Below are positions 1 through 6,706 of a DNA stretch of 12,857 nucleotides, one piece after another. The position numbers and the translations under genes are program-made. This DNA comes from DATIJC01 sp035479015 (lineage in GTDB: Bacteria; Patescibacteriota; Microgenomatia; UBA1400; UBA12028), in the NCBI GenBank assembly GCA_035479015.1, contig DATIJC010000009.1, positions 1-12,857 of the forward strand, given 5' to 3'. Positions within the stretch are counted from its first letter, which is position 1. Each line of letters begins with the position of its first letter. The notes below the pieces were generated by a model. The model saw only the letters and a list, made by a program, of their open reading frames with translations, did no database searches and was not told the origin of the DNA.

Positions 1-2218
1 TGTCGGTATAGTTTCCTGAGTTTTGTCCCTGAGCATAGTCGGTAAGATATTGGATTTTTCTACCCCCTGGTGGTAATTCTCCTACGACCCCGGATACATT
101 TTGCTCAGGAGGCGCCGCAGGAGCGGGGTCTTGTTTTGAAGCAACTGAATACTTGTCAGAGGCACTAATGATGGTAATTTTATATGGTTGACCACTAGGA
201 TCTTTTTTAGGAGTGATGGTGATGACATATGTTATCCTCTCTGGTAAATCTGTGTTTTCAAATGCACTTTTCCCATCAGGTGGATTAACCTCTTTCGTAA
301 CCTCGACATATTGATTGACTTGGCCTGTGGAACTTATATCTCCGCCAACGAGGAAAGAACTTAATATCGTCGGCATGACGACAAAACTCGTCACTATCAG
401 TGCTGTACCAATTGGTGCGGTAACCAGAGCCGTGGATGCGGCTACTCCTGTGAAGGGAATAGATAATTGAGGAAGTGCGCTTAATACGCCTTTTGTACCC
501 GTAAGAATTGAACCAGCGGTTTTAGCCGCCGCCGCAGACGCACTTTGTCCAGCCGATAATCCTCCATGAGCGGCAGCCGAAACTCCAGCTTGTCCCGCAG
601 ACGCAGCCAGAGCTTTTGTGGCTGGGGCATAGGCTTGGACTCCTAAATTTACGTTTGCAAATGTTTGCGCTTCAAAACCACCAGTAAGCTGTGCAAGTGA
701 AGCTCCACCATATGGATGCCAAGCAAGGGAACCTAGACTAGCTCCTATAGCACCAAGGACTGAACCGATAACTGTCCCAATACCAGGAAGTATGGCAGTA
801 CCAATGAGACCACCAGCTATCGCTCCTCCTGTTGCAGTTGTGGCCGCGCCAAGACCACCCGCTACTCCTTGTGTAATGAGTCCAACTAAACCCATTCCAC
901 CCACAGCTGCACCTCCAGCGATAAAGGGGGCTGATGGATTTGCTACAAATTTTGACAATCCTTGCAGTTGTTGCACGGTGCTTGTGAGTTCTTGAGTCTT
1001 TTCTTTTTTTCCTTGTTTCTCTGACGAACTACCTTGAACCTGATCAAGTTGATCTAGGTTTGTTTCTGGTTTGATTTCTGTAGTAGTAAACCCACCTAAA
1101 CTATCAAGAAACTCTGTATTGTCTTGGTAGGGATTTTCCTGATCCCGCCCAAAAAGCCGCAAAAGTCTGTTTTGGCTCTCCACTTGTTTTTGCACTGCGG
1201 CTTGGATGCCATACGCTCTCCGATCATCTTCATATTCCTGTAACTCTTCACGCGAAGATCCTTCCACTGGTTTCTCCTCGATCCTCTTTCTATTTTCTTC
1301 AGGGGAAGAGGTGAGGATACGGACTGTGGTCATTGGTCCAGTAGTTTTTGCCATGGTGGCAACTGCTTCGACCACTTGATCTTTTATTTCTGGATCATCC
1401 GTATCTAGTGTGCGAATTTCTCCGTCTTTGGCCATCTGCAGACGGAAATATTGGATTCGCCGTGCAAAATAGCTACTGAATTCGGTTAGAAATTGTGGAT
1501 TGGTAGACAGCGCACTGCGAAGTCCTTGAATCTTATCTAAATATCCACCTATCTCATTTGGGTCTAGATGAGTAAAACTTGCCGCTACGGCATAGTTTTC
1601 AATAGTTTGTTTTAGCGCTGGATTATTTTGTAGATGGAGTTCTAGGTCACTTGGTTTTTCCTTGGCGAGTTGCTCTAGAGCGAGTATTACTCGTTGTCTG
1701 GAGCTCATTCCCACAAAAGACGTAGCTTCTGCGGTCTGGGCTTTTGCCTCAGTCTGAATAATAGCCTGCTTCTCGGTTTGTACTTTTTGGAGTTTCTCTA
1801 GTGAAGAATTAATGCGCTGATAGCATGCTTCCAAGAATTCGACGACCTCCTTATATCCCTCTGGTGTAAACAAATCTATACGCGAGGGAATTTGCGGAAC
1901 ATCTGCGCGGTCTTCTGCATCCCGCATAACCGTGAATGTTTGTAGTCCAAGTTGTCTCAACCATTGGTAAAAGACTGGATGGACAACTGTTTTATTAGTC
2001 TTTTCGTCGTGATCAAAAATGCCCTTAAAAGTTCCTATCCACGCGTTATCCCACCAATCCTGAGAAGTGTTTTTATTATTTACGTAATCTCGTAATTTTT
2101 GAATCTGGTCATGATATTCGGTGTAAGAAAGATGCCCACTCTTATTATCTAGAAGGGCTTGGGTGGCTACAATATTGGCTTGTGTGAGTACTGAAAAATC
2201 TGTGGCATCGTTTGCCAT
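1..2218 (-). CDS. Large membrane-anchored protein with glycine-rich membrane region and outside beta-rich domain (C-terminus beyond window)
   Basis: Translating the minus strand from ATG at 2218 gives an uninterrupted frame of 739 codons to base 1, so the C-terminus is missing. Residues 1-420 are hydrophilic, charged and largely helical, with coiled-coil-like stretches around 140-175 and 330-420, and would be cytoplasmic. Residues about 432-500 are very rich in Gly and Ala (AGGAAVGG, GGAIAGGLIG) and look like a glycine-zipper membrane region. Residues 500-585 are Ala/Gly-rich. A clear hydrophobic segment lies at about 589-625. The rest (from about 630; VNQYVEVTKEV, ITYVITITPKK) is beta-rich, resembles DUF11-type surface repeats, and ends in a Pro-rich linker. 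The start is supported by an exact TATAAT 8 nt upstream and no Shine-Dalgarno sequence. I do not recognise the whole protein. By analogy with other CPR secretion loci it may end in a surface enzyme domain such as a peptidase, but that part is not visible. Confidence 0.85.
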   Translation of the reverse strand, partial: MANDATDFSVLTQANIVATQALLDNKSGHLSYTEYHDQIQKLRDYVNNKNTSQDWWDNAWIGTFKGIFDHDEKTNKTVVHPVFYQWLRQLGLQTFTVMRDAEDRADVPQIPSRIDLFTPEGYKEVVEFLEACYQRINSSLEKLQKVQTEKQAIIQTEAKAQTAEATSFVGMSSRQRVILALEQLAKEKPSDLELHLQNNPALKQTIENYAVAASFTHLDPNEIGGYLDKIQGLRSALSTNPQFLTEFSSYFARRIQYFRLQMAKDGEIRTLDTDDPEIKDQVVEAVATMAKTTGPMTTVRILTSSPEENRKRIEEKPVEGSSREELQEYEDDRRAYGIQAAVQKQVESQNRLLRLFGRDQENPYQDNTEFLDSLGGFTTTEIKPETNLDQLDQVQGSSSEKQGKKEKTQELTSTVQQLQGLSKFVANPSAPFIAGGAAVGGMGLVGLITQGVAGGLGAATTATGGAIAGGLIGTAILPGIGTVIGSVLGAIGASLGSLAWHPYGGASLAQLTGGFEAQTFANVNLGVQAYAPATKALAASAGQAGVSAAAHGGLSAGQSASAAAAKTAGSILTGTKGVLSALPQLSIPFTGVAASTALVTAPIGTALIVTSFVVMPTILSSFLVGGDISSTGQVNQYVEVTKEVNPPDGKSAFENTDLPERITYVITITPKKDPSGQPYKITIISASDKYSVASKQDPAPAAPPEQNVSGVVGELPPGGRKIQYLTDYAQGQNSGNYTD

Positions 2219-2226
2219 ATATGGGA

Positions 2227-2232
2227 ATTATA
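2227..2232 (-). promoter_or_regulatory. -10 box for the gene starting at 2218 (near-leaderless)
   Basis: On the minus strand an exact TATAAT is followed by 8 nt (TCCCATAT) and then the ATG at 2218. With a usual start 6-7 nt after the -10 box, the mRNA leader would be 0-2 nt. The -35 position (TTACCC) matches the consensus poorly. A second minus-strand TATAAT lies at 2278-2283 and could give a longer leader. Confidence 0.5.
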
Positions 2233-2309
2233 GCTTGTGGATGAGGAAAGGGTAAGGATCCTTGAATTTAGTCCTATATTATAGTAAAATGTAGATGTTT
2301 TGTTGGGGT

Positions 2310-2338
2310 TTGGCTAGACCAGTCAAATTCTCGATAAG
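2310..2338 (+). promoter_or_regulatory. Possible promoter of the small membrane protein gene
   Basis: TTGGCT (2310-2315), a 17-nt spacer and GATAAG (2333-2338) match the sigma70-type consensus at 4/6 and 4/6. The predicted start near 2345 leaves a short leader containing AAAAGG (2356-2361), a weak Shine-Dalgarno sequence. Both boxes are imperfect, so this is tentative. Confidence 0.3.
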
Positions 2339-2361
2339 ACAATTCGCTCTCTAACAAAAGG

Positions 2362-2754
2362 ATGGAAAAAGAAATGAACGGGAAGAAGACGTCTAATGCC
2401 AGTGTATATCTCCGGTCATGGGCGATTCTGGGAATCATTGGGATCCTTACAAATGTCCCAAAAGACTCTAATCTGCTCGGTTGGATCATCACAATTCCTG
2501 TCGTCGCGCTTGCAACCGCCGCATTGGCCGTGATCCCAATGGTGGTGTTCTCACTTATCAGAGGGTCAAATGCAGGGCAGGCAATTGTTTTATATTTGCT
2601 CAGTTCTGCTGTGGGCGCGGTCCTTTGTGTCGCCATATTTGACCCGAGTGGTATCACCCCTCAGTGGAGTATTGGATTCTGGGGATTTATCGCCACTACC
2701 TTTTTCTGGGGTTTGGGTTACCTCATAATAAGGGCAGCCAAGTGGTTCATTTAA
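2362..2754 (+). CDS. Small four-helix integral membrane protein, unknown function
   Basis: The 130-residue product has four hydrophobic segments at about 17-30, 38-64, 71-93 and 102-124. Short polar loops separate them (NVPKDSN, RGSN, DPSGITPQ), with Lys/Arg near the ends. The regular helix spacing and aromatic-rich last helix (FWGFIATTFFWG) make this the coding strand; the overlapping minus-strand frame at 2274-2657 is its shadow. The ATG at 2374, in frame and 12 nt after AAAAGG, is an equally good start and would give 126 residues. The gene is divergent from the large protein at 2218 and convergent with the 270-residue gene, with a hairpin between. I do not recognise a family. A role in the secretion machine is possible from location only. 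Confidence 0.75.
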   Translation: MEKEMNGKKTSNASVYLRSWAILGIIGILTNVPKDSNLLGWIITIPVVALATAALAVIPMVVFSLIRGSNAGQAIVLYLLSSAVGAVLCVAIFDPSGITPQWSIGFWGFIATTFFWGLGYLIIRAAKWFI

Positions 2755-2775
2755 CTTCTAGGGAGCTCTGAGTTT

Positions 2776-2809
2776 GCCTCCCTCCAGCTTTATCAAGCTG
2801 GAGGGAGGC
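2776..2809. terminator. Bidirectional hairpin terminator between convergent genes
   Basis: A perfect 15-bp inverted repeat (GCCTCCCTCCAGCTT, loop TATC, AAGCTGGAGGGAGGC) sits 21 nt after the stop at 2754 and 18 nt after the stop at 2828 of the facing gene. The stem is GC-rich. The T-tract is poor on both sides (TTGATAATTTG on plus), so termination may need a factor or simply stem strength. Its position between two convergent stops fits shared use. Confidence 0.75.
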
Positions 2810-2827
2810 TTGATAATTTGAGCCGCC

Positions 2828-3640
2828 CTAATTTTTGACTGATTCTGGTTGCTTCAGCTTTAACTTAGTGATTTCGTCTCCAGACAGTTTATCTAGAAAG
2901 AAGTGTTTAATTTCACGCTGATCGAGAAGTTTTCTGCGATTTTCTAGAGATCCTTCCGAAATCAGCAGTTGTCTGTCGTTTTCATCCATTGACTCAAGCA
3001 ATTCTATAATCTGATATTTTGAAGAGTTGTTTAAAAATAATCTTAAATCAGCGTCTTTCATTTGTAATAATCCGCGAAGTAGATCCTTTCGACCTCGGAA
3101 GGACTCAATAATTGTCTGGTCAAAACCAAGTTTCTCCATAATCTGAGGAGCGAGTTTGTTGTGTAAAATTTCTTCAAATAAATCTGAAACGCCCCTGCCT
3201 CCATTCATAGACAGATCGAGAAAAAGTAGTAATCCAATTCCTGCCAACTCCCCAGTGCTGAAGTTTTTCTTCTCCTTGATTTCAGAGGCTACTGTTAAGT
3301 CTTCTGTTTGATTTACTAAGGTGCTTTCGTCAGTTTTTAATAGCGCTTTTACCTCTTGGATTTGCTCCAATACCTCTTTGGCATCTTCAGGACTCGCTCC
3401 CATTTGCTGCAAAACTTCACCAATCTTTTCATTTTTCTGTGCTTCGCTTAGATTTTGCCAATCTGGGGTTTCGTTGAAGGGAAGCGGTTCTTCGAGGGCG
3501 CTCTCTGGTGGTGCTGTAGTGCCCTCAAGAACAGATCTAGCATGTTGTCGATCTTCATCTGAAAGACTGACTGTAGGGGCTTTTTGATCCAAAGTCTGGT
3601 TTTGCTGTAATTGGGTGTCTTGTTCCATCACTTGTTCCAT
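2828..3640 (-). CDS. Acidic helical protein, unknown function (270 aa)
   Basis: Starting at ATG 3640 the product is 270 residues. Residues 1-60 are low-complexity and Gln/Glu/Pro-rich, probably disordered. Residues 62-105 are helical with a UBA-like look (MGASPEDAKEVLEQI). Residues 128-145 (GELAGIGLLLFLDLS) are moderately hydrophobic and could be a short membrane or buried helix. Residues 150-260 are amphipathic helices. There is no signal peptide and no cysteine. The frame runs upstream to 3727, but the extra residues cross the divergent promoter and are unlikely to be translated. ATG at 3628 is a second candidate start. An AAGGA motif lies only 2 nt before ATG 3640, too close for a normal ribosome site, and TTGTCA-17-TAGGCT upstream would give a leaderless transcript. 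I do not recognise a family. Divergence from the 984-residue gene with a shared control region suggests co-expression. Confidence 0.75.
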   Translation of the reverse strand: MEQVMEQDTQLQQNQTLDQKAPTVSLSDEDRQHARSVLEGTTAPPESALEEPLPFNETPDWQNLSEAQKNEKIGEVLQQMGASPEDAKEVLEQIQEVKALLKTDESTLVNQTEDLTVASEIKEKKNFSTGELAGIGLLLFLDLSMNGGRGVSDLFEEILHNKLAPQIMEKLGFDQTIIESFRGRKDLLRGLLQMKDADLRLFLNNSSKYQIIELLESMDENDRQLLISEGSLENRRKLLDQREIKHFFLDKLSGDEITKLKLKQPESVKN

Positions 3641-3648
3641 ATTCCTTG

Positions 3649-3677
3649 AGCCTACAGAAAACCAGAGGATTTGACAA
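3649..3677 (-). promoter_or_regulatory. Possible promoter of the 270-aa gene
   Basis: On the minus strand TTGTCA is followed by 17 nt and TAGGCT, then 8 nt to ATG 3640. The -35 box matches 5/6 and the -10 only 3/6. The -35 element overlaps the symmetrical TTGACAA/TTGTCAA at 3671-3677 and so lies within the upstream part of the divergent promoter. Confidence 0.35.
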
Positions 3678-3685
3678 GGAGAGAG

Positions 3686-3694
3686 TGCTATAAT
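3686..3694 (+). promoter_or_regulatory. Extended -10 promoter, leaderless start of the 984-aa gene
   Basis: TGCTATAAT is a perfect extended -10 element (TGn plus TATAAT). The ATG at 3701 follows after exactly 6 nt, so transcription should begin at or next to the start codon. No Shine-Dalgarno could be transcribed in that case; the AGGAGAG at 3677-3683 lies upstream of the -10 box. The TTGACA at 3671 is only 12 nt from the -10 box, too close for a standard -35, but an extended -10 does not require one. Confidence 0.65.
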
Positions 3695-3700
3695 CTGCCC

Positions 3701-6655
3701 ATGGCAGATGAATCCTTCCGCAGCCAACTTTTAGGTGTTGAAATGCGCACGAAACCGGGACCAAAGCTCGGGGAAGTGATGAGCTATCCTGGTAACGAGA
3801 AGCTCAAGAGCTTTTTGACTCGTTATTATGCGATTTCAGAGTTGCCAGTTGGTGACCCACAAAAGATTTCTAAATTGGAAGAATTACGAACAGAAGTGGA
3901 TCTTTTAAGAAGTGAGGTTGAATTTGAACACGCCGATGATCCTCTAGAAGCCAATAAAGGACACTATGCCGATTTAGACAATCTGGTCATGATGATTGGG
4001 GGAGAAGTAAAAACCCTTAAGGATTTAGCACAAACTAACGTAAAAACCCAGGATGCAATAGAACAAAAGGAGCATGGTCCTATACCGACTGTGGTATTAC
4101 CCAAGGATGATGCAGAGCTTCTTGAAAAGGCGAGAGAGGCAGAAAAAAAGGCAATTCTGGATTTTGAAGCAACCCAACCGATTCCAGAAGTATTTGCAAT
4201 ATTAAAAGAAAAAAAAGATCCCGCTAGAGATACCACACACGCACTCTCAGTGCTCCATCAGGGTGAGGGAGTAATTACATCCCTATCAGCTGAACATGAA
4301 GAGTATAAAAAGGAGCTGCTCTCAAGAATTCAAGCACAAGTGGTCGTGTTGGTGGATTCATGGAAAGAGTGGATTGCTCAAACGTATGAGATTGGAGATG
4401 AGATTGAAGCGGAAATTCAATCGCTTAGAAAGGAAGTGACCGGAACAGCTGGGCCGATAGCGCAGTCTGTGATAGATGATGCAGACCAACTTTTGCAGCG
4501 AGCAGAGGGTTTAGTACAATCTCCGCCTTTTTCGCCTGAACAGAGAAATGCTTGGAAAACTCAGTATTTATCACAAATAGAAGCGATCCAGAAAGAAATA
4601 GGGGTTTCTGAAAAGAAAAATACCAGAAAAGATAGTTTTTTGGAAAAAATTAAACTTCTAGAACAGGGACCTGCGGCGGTTGTTCAAAAATTACACGACA
4701 ATATAAAAGGGAGCCTGGATCCCCTGTATGCAGATCTAGATGCTCTAAAACAAGAAGGTGTATTCACGGCGGAAGAAATCATGGAATTGGAAAGAAAACT
4801 ACTAATCGCAGATTATGTTTATACTAAAAGATCGTTAGACAAGACTCTAGCCGATAATGAGCTTACAGAAGCAAACAAAGACTTCTATTTGGACCAAGAT
4901 GGGTATGTGGCACAATTTGAAGGCGGTGGATTTAATAGATTGACACGGGTTGCTGGAAGGCTTGCTCAGCTTGATGTATCAGCAAGTTCGACGGTCCAAA
5001 CCACCCTAGAAGCAGATATTGAGAACTTCAGAAAATCGATTGGGAAGAGGCGAGCTTTCCTTTTCGCAGCTCTGTATCATAAAGGAGGGATTGTAGGGAC
5101 TGTAACTGAAGGAAAAGCGACGGCCCAGATACCCGCAGGTCCGGCCCCTCTTTTTCCTGACAACCAAGCATTAATTGCATCAGACAGGCCAGGTACAGCG
5201 CTTGCCACGCTGGAATTGGATGGTGTTAGCTTGCGTTTTCCTGGAGAGCAGGAATATAACCCCGCTGGACCTAAGAGAAAAGACTCCCTACAGGACTTTG
5301 ATAACCCTGGTAAGTTTGTGCCGATAAAGGAGTTCACACCCTCTCAGTTTGGTGATGCAAAACGACTTTTGGACTTGATGTTTAATAACAGACTTCATAC
5401 ATTTTTAGGGGAAAAAATTAGAAAAGAGGGTAGATTGCCGAGCGTGCAAGAACAAGAAATAATTACCCTTTTTAAGGATTACTTTAAAAATCAACATCTG
5501 CCAGAATGGAATGACACTTTAAATGAACGTATCTCTAAAGCATCAATGTATGTTTTTGGTTACACTATAAGCCCTCTCACTGTAAAAGAGGCGTGGTATT
5601 CTCATATTTTAAAGTTAAATCAAGAAATGCTTATTCCTGGAAGTAGCCAATTTCAAGATAATCAAATTTATAAAGCAAACCAGGCGTTGACTTACTTATT
5701 GGATGCTGTTCGTGAGACAGCCACGTCAGCATCAGACGTATTTAGACTTTTAATGCTAATTGGTATCCACTCAGATGAAGCTACGAATTTTTGGGTCGGT
5801 CAAGTTGTAGATCCTGCCAAACTAAAGAAAGCCAGAAGTATTATCGAAAAAATAGGAACTACGATAGCGGGGGTTTCTGGAAAAGATTCAAGCACGATTC
5901 AGCACGAAATTGGTGAGGCGTTAAAAGAAGAGGGCTTGTCCGATGAATATAAATACTTAGTTAATCTTCCTCTCATGGAGACCTCCAGAACTATTTGGGG
6001 AACTTTTCCATTTATCCCTATGCCGATGCAGTTTGCGCTGTTTAAGGATAATGCCGGCCAGAGACTGTCTAGCTTCACTACAGAAATTCCAATTAAGCGT
6101 TTTGGGGCAAATTCGCCCGGTAGAGATCCTCGGCCAGTTACCGCTGCAGACTACATTAATGAAGACGACATGATCATGTATGAGCTTATTCCGACAGAAG
6201 ACTTGATACCAGGCAGTGATCTTCAAACTTGGTACAACAATGGCCCGAATTTTGCAAATTTTTACAAGCTGTATGCTTCTGGTCTTTCCGCTGGTGACCT
6301 TTCATATGATAAATTGGCGCTCTTATTTAATCAGGATAAATACGCTGGTATCGGACTGCCCGGAGGTTGGGGGGAAGAAATCCGGTGTGGGAGTATTGAT
6401 GCTAAAAAGGCAATGACGAGAGTGGGGGTGGTTTATGTGCTTGGAACTTGCTATAGCCTCTTGATGTCTGGACAAGTAGAAACATTTTTTGATCTTGAAA
6501 AGAAACTAAATGAGGGACTTGGTAAGGCAGTTTCACCAGATGCGGCAAGAGCGATCATGATTATTCTTAGAAAGACGCTTGGCTCAGAAGCAGAAGCACG
6601 AACCTATGGTAAAGAATTTGGAAAACAGATCGACGAATTCCTAAAGTTTAGGTAA
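3701..6655 (+). CDS. Large soluble coiled-coil-rich protein, unknown function (984 aa)
   Basis: The product is 984 residues from ATG 3701 (MADESFRSQL). The frame extends to a TTG at 3671, but that TTG is inside the promoter region and is rejected. There is no signal peptide and no convincing membrane segment. Residues about 50-400 are highly charged, Glu/Lys-rich and helical, with coiled-coil character. The later part, about 560-984, looks like a compact mixed domain with many aromatic residues (GTFPFIPMPMQ, WYNNGPNFANFYKLY, LGTCYSLLMSG). It ends convergently 51 bp from the VirB6-like gene on the other strand. I recognise no catalytic motif or family. Location beside secretion genes and a partner in divergent orientation suggest a cytoplasmic accessory or scaffold role, which is inference only. 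Confidence 0.85.
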   Translation: MADESFRSQLLGVEMRTKPGPKLGEVMSYPGNEKLKSFLTRYYAISELPVGDPQKISKLEELRTEVDLLRSEVEFEHADDPLEANKGHYADLDNLVMMIGGEVKTLKDLAQTNVKTQDAIEQKEHGPIPTVVLPKDDAELLEKAREAEKKAILDFEATQPIPEVFAILKEKKDPARDTTHALSVLHQGEGVITSLSAEHEEYKKELLSRIQAQVVVLVDSWKEWIAQTYEIGDEIEAEIQSLRKEVTGTAGPIAQSVIDDADQLLQRAEGLVQSPPFSPEQRNAWKTQYLSQIEAIQKEIGVSEKKNTRKDSFLEKIKLLEQGPAAVVQKLHDNIKGSLDPLYADLDALKQEGVFTAEEIMELERKLLIADYVYTKRSLDKTLADNELTEANKDFYLDQDGYVAQFEGGGFNRLTRVAGRLAQLDVSASSTVQTTLEADIENFRKSIGKRRAFLFAALYHKGGIVGTVTEGKATAQIPAGPAPLFPDNQALIASDRPGTALATLELDGVSLRFPGEQEYNPAGPKRKDSLQDFDNPGKFVPIKEFTPSQFGDAKRLLDLMFNNRLHTFLGEKIRKEGRLPSVQEQEIITLFKDYFKNQHLPEWNDTLNERISKASMYVFGYTISPLTVKEAWYSHILKLNQEMLIPGSSQFQDNQIYKANQALTYLLDAVRETATSASDVFRLLMLIGIHSDEATNFWVGQVVDPAKLKKARSIIEKIGTTIAGVSGKDSSTIQHEIGEALKEEGLSDEYKYLVNLPLMETSRTIWGTFPFIPMPMQFALFKDNAGQRLSSFTTEIPIKRFGANSPGRDPRPVTAADYINEDDMIMYELIPTEDLIPGSDLQTWYNNGPNFANFYKLYASGLSAGDLSYDKLALLFNQDKYAGIGLPGGWGEEIRCGSIDAKKAMTRVGVVYVLGTCYSLLMSGQVETFFDLEKKLNEGLGKAVSPDAARAIMIILRKTLGSEAEARTYGKEFGKQIDEFLKFR

Positions 6656-6706
6656 ACACTTGCTTGATTTTTTCAAGCTTATCCTTATTCCTATTTTGTA
6701 TAAAAG

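Noticed and set aside
792..995. 67-aa plus-strand Pro/Ala-rich reading frame
   Set aside because: It is the antisense of the glycine-rich membrane region of the left-edge protein.
2274..2657. 127-aa minus-strand reading frame
   Set aside because: It is antisense to the four-helix membrane protein, and its translation lacks coherent hydrophobic or domain structure.
3671..3694. TTGACA and TATAAT as a classic -35/-10 pair
   Set aside because: The spacer is only 12 nt instead of about 17. The TATAAT is still accepted as an extended -10 because of the TG motif.
3671..3700. TTG start giving the 984-aa protein ten extra residues (MTRRECYNLP)
   Set aside because: The codons lie across TTGACA and the extended -10 TGCTATAAT; ATG at 3701 exactly 6 nt after the -10 box fits the layout of other genes.
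6662..6678. GCTTGA / TCAAGC hairpin with T5 loop just after the 984-aa gene
   Set aside because: The stem is only 6 bp and AT-rich with no T-tract after it, too weak to call a terminator, although its place between convergent genes is suggestive.
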